A program made the translations under genes and the position numbers. DNA of 64,000 nucleotides, taken from NCBI GenBank assembly GCA_050874665.1, contig JBNMLC010000001.1, positions 438,003 through 502,002 on the forward strand. Reading direction: 5' to 3'. The notes under the pieces are model-generated. The model ran no database searches. It was not told the DNA's origin and worked only from the letters and a program-made list of their open reading frames with translations. Positions within the stretch are counted from its first letter, which is position 1. Each line of letters begins with the position of its first letter. The stretch is from RUG11237 sp050874665. Lineage in GTDB: Bacteria > Bacillota > Clostridia > Lachnospirales > Lachnospiraceae. Shown here one piece after another: positions 53,056-60,313 of this stretch.

Positions 53056-53106
53056 GAATATCGGACAGTAGGAATTAGAAAAGACTAATTAAGGAGCGGG
53101 ACTAGT

Positions 53107-53880
53107 ATGAATGAAGCAGGAAAAAAAGAGTTGTGGGATTTATATGCCAAAACAAAAAGTTCAGAGATTAGAGAAAAAATCATAATAGAGTATGCTCCGT
53201 TAGTGAAACTGGTGGCAGGGCGCTTAAGCATGTATTTGGGTTATACAGTTGAGTATGATGATTTGGTTGGCTATGGAATCTTTGGGTTGATAGATGCGAT
53301 AGATAAGTTTGATAATGAAAAGGCGGTTAAGTTTGAAACGTATGCATCGCTTAGGATACGAGGTGCTATTTTAGATCATATCAGAAAAATGGATTGGATT
53401 CCAAGAACATTACGCCAGAAGCAGAAGAAAATAGATACGGCAGTGAAAGCTATTGAGGCAGAACAGGGAAGAAATGCAACAGAAACGGAAATAGCAGAAA
53501 ATTTGGGGATTTCGGAAGAGGAATTGTTGAGTTGGCGTTCACAAATGAAAGTAACCAATTTGATATCATTAAATGAATATATGGATACAGAAAGCGAAAC
53601 GGGTTATGGCATGGAAATTCCGGACAAAAGGCAATTTGCACAGCCGGAAAAAGCAATTGAAGACAGTGAAATGAAGAAAGAGCTGGCAGAGGCACTCGAT
53701 TTGCTTACAGAAAAAGAAAAGAAGGTAACTGTGTTATACTATTATGAAGAACTTACGTTGAAAGAAATTAGTGAAATTTTGGAGGTTTCAGAGTCTAGAG
53801 TTTCACAATTACATACAAGAGCATTACAGAAAATGAAGCAGAAAATGGGAAACTATATTGGAATACTTAGTGAAGTGTAA
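53107..53880 (+). CDS. fliA: Sigma-28 (flagellar sigma factor FliA/SigD)
   Basis: A 257-residue sigma-70-family factor of the flagellar class. Region 2 is seen in EYAPLVKLVAGRL and EYDDLVGYGIFGLIDAID, with KFETYASLRIRGAILDHIRK (block FETYASLRIRGAILD) and WIPRTLRQK. Region 4 ends with LTLKEISEILEVSESRVSQLH. It should drive flagellin and receptor genes elsewhere. RBS AAGGAGCGGG. Confidence 0.97.
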   Translation: MNEAGKKELWDLYAKTKSSEIREKIIIEYAPLVKLVAGRLSMYLGYTVEYDDLVGYGIFGLIDAIDKFDNEKAVKFETYASLRIRGAILDHIRKMDWIPRTLRQKQKKIDTAVKAIEAEQGRNATETEIAENLGISEEELLSWRSQMKVTNLISLNEYMDTESETGYGMEIPDKRQFAQPEKAIEDSEMKKELAEALDLLTEKEKKVTVLYYYEELTLKEISEILEVSESRVSQLHTRALQKMKQKMGNYIGILSEV

Positions 53881-53906
53881 TATGTGGAGAATCAAGAGGT
53901 GAGAGT

Positions 53907-55508
53907 ATGGGGATGAAAAATGGATATTTTGAATTAATAATACAGGAGCACGGAACATTTCTAAGATTGATTCCTCCGGTAGATGGCGGGGAAAAAATTA
54001 ATGCTGCAGAAGTTGCGTCATATCTTAATCAGGAAAAAATCACAGGATTTGATATTAGAATGATTAATGCAACTATTTTAAAAATGAGTGACAAGCCGGT
54101 TGACATTTTGGTTACATCTGGTAAAATTATACCGGCATCAGAAAGTCTTAAAGTGGAAACCTCTGATGATAAAATGATGGTTACAGGAAGATTTTATCCG
54201 CCATCTACGGATGGAAAGCTGCTGGATAAAAATGGTATTATTACAGATCTTGCTATGGCGGGTGTAAAAGCAGGAGTAGATGAGAAAGCCATCGAAGATT
54301 TTTTGACAAACAGAGAGTATTGTAAGGATTATGTCCTTGCAAGAGGAATTGAACCGGTTCAGGGAAAAGATGCAGAAATTACTTATCATTTCAATACCGA
54401 AACCAGCTTAAAACCTAAAGTAAATGAAGATGGAACCGTAGATTTCCATAATTTGGATAATATTGCCAGAGTAAGTGCTGGCGATGTGCTTGCTACCTTG
54501 ACAAAGGAAGATTTAGGTCATCCGGGAATTAATGTGTGTGGTGAAGTGATCAGACCACGCGAGGTAAAACGCCTGAAATTAAAATACGGACACAATATTC
54601 GCATTACAGAAGATAAGTTACAGCTTATCACAGAGGTGAGTGGTCATGCATCGCTGGTAGATGATAAAGTCTTTGTATCAAATATATATGAAGTACAAGA
54701 TGTGGATGCTTCTACAGGTGACATTAATTATGATGGTAATGTATTGGTGAAAGGCAATGTTAGAAGTGGATATACAATTATAGCCAAAGGAAACATTGAG
54801 GTAAATGGTGTTATTGAAGGCGCAGTATTAAAAGCGGAAGGAGATATCCTGCTAAAGCGAGGCATTCAAGGCATGGGAAAAGCTGACGTGGAGTGTGAAG
54901 GAAATCTGATTGCAAAGTTTATCGAAAATGCGAAAGTGGTTGCCGGCGGCTTTATACAAACAGATTCTATTATGCATAGCAGGGTTTCGGCAAAAGGTGA
55001 GATTGAAATTAGCGGAAAGAAAGGCTTTGTCACCGGTGGAGTTGTACGTTCTGCAAAAATGATTTCCGCAAAGCATATTGGCTCGCCTATGGGAACGGAT
55101 ACGGTACTTGAGGTCGGTGTGGATCCTGTGATGAAAGAACGTTATCAGATATTACAAAACGAAATTAGGGAATCAGAAAAGATTCTTAATACCAGTAAGC
55201 CGGTATTGAGCGCATTTGGAAAAAAGATGGGATTAGGGGAAAAATTTTCTAAAGATCAGCTGCAAAAATTGCAGGAACTTCAGAAAACAGTGTCAGAAAA
55301 TGAATTAAAGATTATTTCAAATGTGAAAGAAATGGAAGAAATAGAGGGATTGATTCGTGCGGAGACAAATGCTTGTATCAAAGCACAGGGATTTGTATAT
55401 CCGGGCGTTAAAATCGTAATATCAGATGCAAGCCTATACGTTCGAGAAAACCTGACATTCTGTCGTTTTGTTCGAGAAAAGGGAGAGATTAAGGGATATA
55501 CTTTATAA
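53907..55508 (+). CDS. fapA: FapA-like protein (DUF342)
   Basis: A 533-residue protein of the flagellar assembly protein A (DUF342) family. The N-terminal domain is followed by the beta-helical core (about 180-400) with GNVRSGYTIIAKGNIEVNG and VEGAVLKAEGDILLKRGIQG-like repeats, then a coiled coil (about 405-475). Its function in motility is not well defined. It directly follows fliA (26-bp gap), as in many clostridia. RBS AGAGGTGAGAG. Confidence 0.9.
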   Translation: MGMKNGYFELIIQEHGTFLRLIPPVDGGEKINAAEVASYLNQEKITGFDIRMINATILKMSDKPVDILVTSGKIIPASESLKVETSDDKMMVTGRFYPPSTDGKLLDKNGIITDLAMAGVKAGVDEKAIEDFLTNREYCKDYVLARGIEPVQGKDAEITYHFNTETSLKPKVNEDGTVDFHNLDNIARVSAGDVLATLTKEDLGHPGINVCGEVIRPREVKRLKLKYGHNIRITEDKLQLITEVSGHASLVDDKVFVSNIYEVQDVDASTGDINYDGNVLVKGNVRSGYTIIAKGNIEVNGVIEGAVLKAEGDILLKRGIQGMGKADVECEGNLIAKFIENAKVVAGGFIQTDSIMHSRVSAKGEIEISGKKGFVTGGVVRSAKMISAKHIGSPMGTDTVLEVGVDPVMKERYQILQNEIRESEKILNTSKPVLSAFGKKMGLGEKFSKDQLQKLQELQKTVSENELKIISNVKEMEEIEGLIRAETNACIKAQGFVYPGVKIVISDASLYVRENLTFCRFVREKGEIKGYTL

Positions 55509-55552
55509 TATAATGATTGGGAGAACAGCCTGTAGAGAAAGAAGGAATTTGT

Positions 55553-55876
55553 ATGTCATCAATAATAAGACCGATAGATATGAGTGGAGTTGTTCAACGT
55601 TCTCAGGAAGTATCTCAAATTAAACATCAGGAAAATAATAAGGCTTTTGTAGATAATCAGAACTTTGGCCAGCAATTTAGTAAGGAAATACAACATCATA
55701 TGGGAAGTGTTACGGATTCGCAAAAAAGCGAAAAGAAGAAGGAACAGTATGATGCAAAAAATAAGGGTAATGGCAGGGAGTATGAAAGTAACCAGCAAAA
55801 AAAGCACAATAAGAAGAAGGAAACTACAGATAAAACATTATTAAAAAGTCAAGGTAGTTTTGATATTCGTATATAA
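55553..55876 (+). CDS. Hydrophilic basic protein of the motility operon, unknown
   Basis: A 107-residue protein with a conserved-looking start (MSSIIRPIDMSGVVQRSQEV) and a Lys/Gln/Asn-rich, probably disordered middle (KSEKKKEQYDAKNKG). It ends SQGSFDIRI. There is no membrane segment. I use ATG 55553 because GAAGGA lies just before it; the longer frame from 55517 has no RBS. Found between fapA and the DUF6115-like gene; function unknown. Confidence 0.68.
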   Translation: MSSIIRPIDMSGVVQRSQEVSQIKHQENNKAFVDNQNFGQQFSKEIQHHMGSVTDSQKSEKKKEQYDAKNKGNGREYESNQQKKHNKKKETTDKTLLKSQGSFDIRI

Positions 55877-55887
55877 GGAGAGTTATT

Positions 55888-56796
55888 ATGAATGCATTAG
55901 AAGTAGTTCTGGTACTTATCGGTGTCGGTGCATATGCGGCAAGCTTTATTTTACCTGAAAAAAACAAAGAAAAAGACCGGCTTGGGATGGATCAGGAAGA
56001 GATTAAAAAATTGATTCAAGAACAGATACCGTCGGCAAAGGAACAGATTGAGTCAGAAGCAAAGGAACATGCAGAGGAAACGGTAGATAAAATTGAACGC
56101 GAATTAGAAAAAATGTCTAATGAGAAAATTATGGCGGTGAACGAATACTCTGACAGTGTTATGGAAGAAATACAAAAGAATCATACGGAGGTTATGTTTC
56201 TTTATAATATGCTCAATGAAAAAGAACAAGATGTAAAAGATACGCTAAAGGTTATCAACCAGGCAAAAACGGAGTCACAGAATTTTTTTGAAAGAACGGT
56301 TTCTATTGTGGATAAAGTAGATCAGGAATTTGATCGGATTGACCAGGAACTAAAGAACTTTGAAGAGCGTGCTTCAGACACCATTGAAGGTGTACAGGCT
56401 CAGCTTGACGAAGTTATGAAAGAACCATTAGTGATTCCGGAACCAATTGTGGTCAAAGCACCAAATGAGGAAGAAGATATTCAAAAGATATTTATTTCCG
56501 AGGAGGAAGAAGAAGAGGAAAAAGAAAAGTTTGATAAAGGATTGATGGATACCCTGCATACAATCATACCTGAATTTGTTTCAGAAAAAGAAGAAGAGGA
56601 AGGTAACGAGCCGGCTGTTTTTGTGGAAAGAGAGCCAAAGAAACAGCACTTTAATTTCTTTAAAAATTCGGAAGGAAATAAAAATGAACAAGTGAAGGAA
56701 TTGTATAAAGAGGGCTTATCGGAGATAGAGATAGCTCAGAAATTATCTATAGGCAGAGGCGAAGTCAGATTGATTATCGGACTCATGGAACACTAG
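55888..56796 (+). CDS. DUF6115-like membrane-anchored coiled-coil protein
   Basis: A 302-residue protein. It has one N-terminal membrane segment (about 3-23, LEVVLVLIGVGAYAASFIL) and a long Glu/Lys coiled coil (about 35-180). An acidic linker rich in EEEEEEEKEKF follows, and a C-terminal helix-turn-helix-like motif ends the protein (LYKEGLSEIEIAQKLSIGRG then EVRLIIGLM). This architecture is usual for the last gene of the clostridial motility operon. Role unknown. The operon terminator follows. Confidence 0.8.
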   Translation: MNALEVVLVLIGVGAYAASFILPEKNKEKDRLGMDQEEIKKLIQEQIPSAKEQIESEAKEHAEETVDKIERELEKMSNEKIMAVNEYSDSVMEEIQKNHTEVMFLYNMLNEKEQDVKDTLKVINQAKTESQNFFERTVSIVDKVDQEFDRIDQELKNFEERASDTIEGVQAQLDEVMKEPLVIPEPIVVKAPNEEEDIQKIFISEEEEEEEKEKFDKGLMDTLHTIIPEFVSEKEEEEGNEPAVFVEREPKKQHFNFFKNSEGNKNEQVKELYKEGLSEIEIAQKLSIGRGEVRLIIGLMEH

Positions 56797-56822
56797 AATG
56801 CCCTAACAAAATAATAGCAAAG

Positions 56823-56859
56823 CAATAGAAGGTTCTGAATGGGCTTTCTATTGTTTTTT
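56823..56859 (+). terminator. Terminator of the motility operon
   Basis: CAATAGAAGG (56823-56832) pairs with CTTTCTATTG (56844-56853), followed by six T residues. It closes the 34-kb flgB operon. Confidence 0.88.
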
Positions 56860-56925
56860 AGCATTTAAGATTTTTGATATGTAAAATGTAAAGCATAAGA
56901 CTTAAAAAAGAAAGAGGAAAAAGAC

Positions 56926-57465
56926 ATGAAGCTAAAATATTTTTTGCGTGGGTTGGCAAGTGGAATTGTGATTACAACATTGATACTTACTATTTCCTAT
57001 AGAGCAAAACAAACAACTAACATACCAAAAGAAGAAGTTAGTATCATACCGGAAGCTTCTTTAACACAACAACCCACAGTAGAACCGACAGAAATACCAA
57101 CAACAGAGCCGACACAGGAGTCGACAGAAATACCAACAGCAGAGCCGACACAGGAGCCGACAGAAGTACCAACAACAGAGCCGACACAGAAACCAACAGA
57201 AGTGCCAACAGCAGAGCCGACACAGAAACCAACAGAAATACCGACACAGAATGTTACAGAAAAGAAAGTTCTTACCATTACTTCGGGAATGTGGTCTGAT
57301 AGGGTTGCAAGGGAATTACAGGCAATGGGCGTAGTAGAAAACGCAGCAGATTTTGATAATTACCTTATTCGTAATGGGTATGCTGACAAAATTGTAGTTG
57401 GGACATTTGAAATTCCTGCAGGGGCTTCTTACGACGAAATTGCAAGAATTATTACTAGTAAATAA
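56926..57465 (+). CDS. Membrane-anchored PT-repeat protein with MltG-like LysM subdomain
   Basis: A 179-residue protein: basic start, membrane segment about 9-25, a Pro/Thr/Glu linker with 4.5 copies of a 12-residue repeat (residues 54-108, PTEIPTTEPTQE type), then a C-terminal domain (about 113-179). That domain has ITSGMWSDRVARELQAMGVV and IVVGTFEIPAGASYDEIARI, resembling the LysM-like N-domain of MltG/YceG lytic transglycosylases. The catalytic domain is absent. It may bind peptidoglycan glycan. RBS AGAGGAAAAAG. Similar short proteins occur in Lachnospiraceae, from memory. Confidence 0.75.
   Translation: MKLKYFLRGLASGIVITTLILTISYRAKQTTNIPKEEVSIIPEASLTQQPTVEPTEIPTTEPTQESTEIPTAEPTQEPTEVPTTEPTQKPTEVPTAEPTQKPTEIPTQNVTEKKVLTITSGMWSDRVARELQAMGVVENAADFDNYLIRNGYADKIVVGTFEIPAGASYDEIARIITSK
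57085..57249 (+). repeat. 36-bp tandem repeats encoding the PT linker
   Basis: Four and a half in-frame 36-bp units, contiguous without spacers. They encode (P/S)TE(I/V)PT(T/A)EPTQ(E/K), and differ by a few bases. Confidence 0.9.
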
Positions 57466-57516
57466 CGATATTTACTTCCGGAGAATGTTTCAAGTAAAAA
57501 ATGCAGGTGGATTCAT

Positions 57517-58143
57517 ATGATTTATATACGAAAAGTTTTGAAAAATTCAGAAGACAAAAATAAAAGTCATCATGAAGTATTACATGCTAATGTACATGAG
57601 TTATTATGTTATGCTGTGCAAAAGGAATATGGAGAGATAGCAAATAAGCTTATCATGCGGAGTATGGAGCATGGTAAGCCTTATTTTGTGGAAAAAGACG
57701 AAGAAAATCGCGAGATAATTTCAAGTATACATTTTAATTTATCTCACAGCGAGGAAATGGTTGCGTGTGCTTTATGTTCTAAAACGGTGGGAATAGATAT
57801 CGAGAAGATACGGCGTTACAATGCAAAAGTGGCGAATAGAATCTTACATGATTCAGAATGGGAATATCTGCAGGAGTCAAAACAAAAGGATAAGGATTTT
57901 ATACGTTTCTGGACTTTGAAAGAGGCATATGGGAAATATACCGGTCAAGGACTGGGAACTCCGTTTAAAGAGATACAGTTTTGGTGGGATAAGGATGGAA
58001 ATATATTTTGCAGCGATGAACAAGTAAATGTATTTCAAAGGGAGATAGATGAAGACTATATACTTTCCTTGTGCATACAAAGAACACCTGGGAATCTAAA
58101 GTTGACGAATAAGTGGATAAATGATAAAATTTATACTTGTTAA
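57517..58143 (+). CDS. Sfp-type 4'-phosphopantetheinyl transferase
   Basis: A 208-residue PPTase transferring phosphopantetheine from CoA to carrier proteins. The motifs are NLSHSEEMVACAL, VGIDIEKIR with the Mg-binding acidic residues and RFWTLKEAYGKYTGQGL. The N-terminal half is typical of Sfp. No NRPS/PKS is present, so the target could be the fatty acid ACP or an unlinked carrier. Confidence 0.93.
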   Translation: MIYIRKVLKNSEDKNKSHHEVLHANVHELLCYAVQKEYGEIANKLIMRSMEHGKPYFVEKDEENREIISSIHFNLSHSEEMVACALCSKTVGIDIEKIRRYNAKVANRILHDSEWEYLQESKQKDKDFIRFWTLKEAYGKYTGQGLGTPFKEIQFWWDKDGNIFCSDEQVNVFQREIDEDYILSLCIQRTPGNLKLTNKWINDKIYTC

Positions 58144-58158
58144 GAAAGGAAGAGCTAT

Positions 58159-58659
58159 ATGCGTTATCATAATATAACAAAGGATGATATGTTAAATGGA
58201 GATGGATTACGTGTTGTTCTTTGGGTTGCAGGCTGCAATCATTGTTGCAAGGGATGTCAGAATCCTGTTACATGGGACACAGAAGGTGGAATTTTATTTG
58301 ATGAGGCAGCGAAACAGGAGCTTTTTACAGAATTGGAAAAATCATATATTTCAGGTATAACCTTTAGCGGTGGAGATCCTTTGCATACAGCAAATGCATA
58401 TGAGGTGACAGAATTAGCAAAAGAGATTAAAAGCAAGTTTGCAAAAAAAACAGTCTGGCTGTACACAGGTTATGAATGGGAAGCAATCAAAGATTATCCG
58501 ATTATGCAATACCTTGATGTTGTAGTAGATGGAAAATTTGACCTGGATAAAAAGGATAACCAGCTTCATTGGAAAGGAAGCTCAAATCAGCGTGTTATCA
58601 ATGTACCCGAAACAAAAAAACTGAATAAAATAGTTTTACATTGCGAAGATTATAAGTAA
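58159..58659 (+). CDS. nrdG: Anaerobic ribonucleotide reductase activating protein NrdG
   Basis: A 166-residue radical SAM activase. The iron-sulfur motif C-x3-C-x2-C is at Cys26, Cys30 and Cys33 (GCNHCCKGCQNP), then TFSGGDPLH, the GGE/GGD-like SAM motif. It makes the glycyl radical on NrdD, which is not in this window. RBS AGGAAGAG. Fits an obligate anaerobe. Confidence 0.96.
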   Translation: MRYHNITKDDMLNGDGLRVVLWVAGCNHCCKGCQNPVTWDTEGGILFDEAAKQELFTELEKSYISGITFSGGDPLHTANAYEVTELAKEIKSKFAKKTVWLYTGYEWEAIKDYPIMQYLDVVVDGKFDLDKKDNQLHWKGSSNQRVINVPETKKLNKIVLHCEDYK

Positions 58660-58680
58660 TTCAGAAATAGGAGGAAGCAT

Positions 58681-59199
58681 ATGAGAAGAATTGCAAGGTT
58701 TCATAAGGTAAGTTTTGAAAGATATTTGGAAGATTGGCAGGGATTGTTTGGATATGAACCACAATCCGTTATCAGGGAGAGGTATGAAAAGATAGACTTG
58801 CCTCGCCGTGCCACGAAGGGTTCTGCCGGATATGATTTCTTTTCACCGCAGCAATTCTCTTTAGAACCAGGGAAAACTATCACGATACCAACAGGCATTC
58901 GGGTAGAAATGGAAGAAGGCTGGGTGTTAAAATGTTATCCGAGAAGCGGGCTGGGATTTAAATTCCGTTTACAATTAAATAATACGGTCGGAATTATTGA
59001 CAGTGATTATTTCTATTCTGATAATGAAGGTCATATTTTTGTAAAGCTTACCAATGACAGTAATGAAGGAAAGATTGTGAATGTAAATGCCGGAGTGGCA
59101 TTTATGCAGGGAATCTTTGTGGAATATGGAATTACTTATGATGATGAAGTTGAAGAAGTGAGAAATGGCGGTTTGGGAAGCACTACAAAAAATAGTTAA
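58681..59199 (+). CDS. dut: dUTP diphosphatase (trimeric dUTPase)
   Basis: A 172-residue dUTPase hydrolysing dUTP to dUMP. The five motifs are in order: AGYDF (49-53), PRSGLGFKF (87-95), GIIDSDY (104-110), GVAFMQGIF (138-146) and NGGLGSTTK (162-170). It has an extra N-terminal stretch of about 40 residues. The last motif has Leu where Phe is usual. RBS TAGGAGGAAG; 21 bp after nrdG, both nucleotide metabolism. Confidence 0.93.
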   Translation: MRRIARFHKVSFERYLEDWQGLFGYEPQSVIRERYEKIDLPRRATKGSAGYDFFSPQQFSLEPGKTITIPTGIRVEMEEGWVLKCYPRSGLGFKFRLQLNNTVGIIDSDYFYSDNEGHIFVKLTNDSNEGKIVNVNAGVAFMQGIFVEYGITYDDEVEEVRNGGLGSTTKNS

Positions 59200-59201
59200 G
59201 G

Positions 59202-59230
59202 TTGACAAATGATTTAGAAACAGTTATACT
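59202..59230 (+). promoter_or_regulatory. Sigma-A promoter of fabH
   Basis: TTGACA (59202-59207), 17 bases, TATACT (59225-59230). Confidence 0.8.
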
Positions 59231-59243
59231 TTGAATGTAAAAT

Positions 59244-59260
59244 AGTTTGATATTCAAAAT
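59244..59260 (+). promoter_or_regulatory. FabT-like operator of fabH
   Basis: AGTTTGATATTCAAAAT contains the perfect palindrome TTTGA-TAT-TCAAA, matching the FabT box AnTTTGAnnnTCAAAnT as I remember it. It lies about 15 bases downstream of the -10 box, where a bound repressor would block transcription. Confidence 0.6.
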
Positions 59261-59275
59261 AATCAGGAGAAAATC

Positions 59276-60238
59276 ATGACAACAAAAATTATTGGAACAG
59301 GAAGTTCAACTCCCAATAAAATCGTGTCAAATGACGATTTGGCAAAGATAATGGATACTTCCGATGAATGGATATATTCAAGAACAGGAATTCGTAACAG
59401 ACATTTAGTAGAGCAGGAAACTACTACATATATGGCAAGTGAGGCAGCAAAGAAGGCATTGGATGATGCAGGGGTACAGGCAGAGGAGATAGATCTTATT
59501 ATTGTAGGAACTGTTTCAGGAGATATGTGCTATCCTAGTACAGCCTGTTTGGTTCAGGCAGAGATAGGGGCTGTCAATGCAGTGGCCTATGATATTAGTG
59601 CAGGGTGTTCTGGTTTTCTGTTTGCGTTGAATGCTGCTCATGCATACATTCAGTCAGGAATGTGTAAATGTGCATTAGTAATTGGTGCAGAAACCTTATC
59701 TAAAATGATGGATTGGTCAGATAGAAGCACTTGTGTATTATTCGGAGATGGTGCGGGTGCGGCAGTGGTGAAGCAGGCAGATACCGGAATCCGTTCCATT
59801 ATGCAGCATTCGGATGGTGGAAGTGGTGATGTTTTAGTATGTAAAAACCGCAAGCCAAATAATCCTTATGTTACTAATGAAATAAAATTACATTATACGC
59901 AAATGGAAGGGCAGGAAGTATTTAAGTTTGCTGTTAAGATGGTTCCTAAGTGTATTCAGGAAGTAGTTGAAAAGGCGGGCTTATCTGTGGATGACGTAGA
60001 TTATTTTCTGCTGCATCAAGCAAATAAACGTATTATTGAGTCAGTATCAAAACGTTTGAAAGTGCCGATGGAAAAATTCCCAATAAATATAGAAAAGTAC
60101 GGAAATACTTCAGCAGCTAGTATTCCGATTTTATTAGATGAATTAAATCGCATGAATACCTTTCAGAAGGGTGACATTGTTGTAATGTCTGGATTTGGTG
60201 CAGGTCTTACCTGGGGAGCAACCTTACTGGAATGGTAA
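59276..60238 (+). CDS. fabH: Beta-ketoacyl-ACP synthase III FabH
   Basis: A 320-residue condensing enzyme starting fatty acid elongation with acetyl-CoA and malonyl-ACP. Cys111 is in ISAGCSGF; the His is in LLHQANKRI and the Asn in YGNTSAAS. TSDEWIYSRTGIRNRH is the standard N-terminal block. RBS TCAGGAGA. It is alone: no fabT, acpP or fabK-D-G-F follows. Strong promoter plus operator. Confidence 0.96.
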   Translation: MTTKIIGTGSSTPNKIVSNDDLAKIMDTSDEWIYSRTGIRNRHLVEQETTTYMASEAAKKALDDAGVQAEEIDLIIVGTVSGDMCYPSTACLVQAEIGAVNAVAYDISAGCSGFLFALNAAHAYIQSGMCKCALVIGAETLSKMMDWSDRSTCVLFGDGAGAAVVKQADTGIRSIMQHSDGGSGDVLVCKNRKPNNPYVTNEIKLHYTQMEGQEVFKFAVKMVPKCIQEVVEKAGLSVDDVDYFLLHQANKRIIESVSKRLKVPMEKFPINIEKYGNTSAASIPILLDELNRMNTFQKGDIVVMSGFGAGLTWGATLLEW

Positions 60239-60245
60239 TTTTATG

Positions 60246-60274
60246 GAATAAAAAGCTTTCTTTTTGGAAAACTA
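60246..60274 (+). promoter_or_regulatory. Possible sigma-G promoter of the SpoVAF-like gene
   Basis: GAATA (60246-60250), 17 bases, AAAACTA (60268-60274) is a 5-of-7 match to the sigma-G -10 CATNHTA. It is weaker than the one at 4939, but the product is of a family expressed in the forespore. The predicted start near 60281 falls inside the hairpin loop. Confidence 0.3.
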
Positions 60275-60312
60275 CTTAAGAATAATGGTAGTTTACAGAA
60301 AGGAAGTTTTTT
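60250..60312 (+). promoter_or_regulatory. Leader hairpin sequestering the SpoVAF-like ribosome-binding site
   Basis: AAAAAGCTTTCTTTTT (60250-60265) can pair with the 16 bases 60297-60312 (AGAAAGGAAGTTTTTT) over 16 bp with three G-U pairs, hiding AAAGGAAG. The loop carries AAACTAC (60269-60275) paired with GTAGTTT (60288-60294). The start codon begins two bases after the hairpin. Its design mirrors the hairpin at 4942. Confidence 0.7.
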
Positions 60313-60313
60313 T

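Noticed and set aside
57085..57249. 36-bp repeats resembling the length of CRISPR repeats
   Set aside because: The units are contiguous without spacers, in frame and encode a PT-rich linker.
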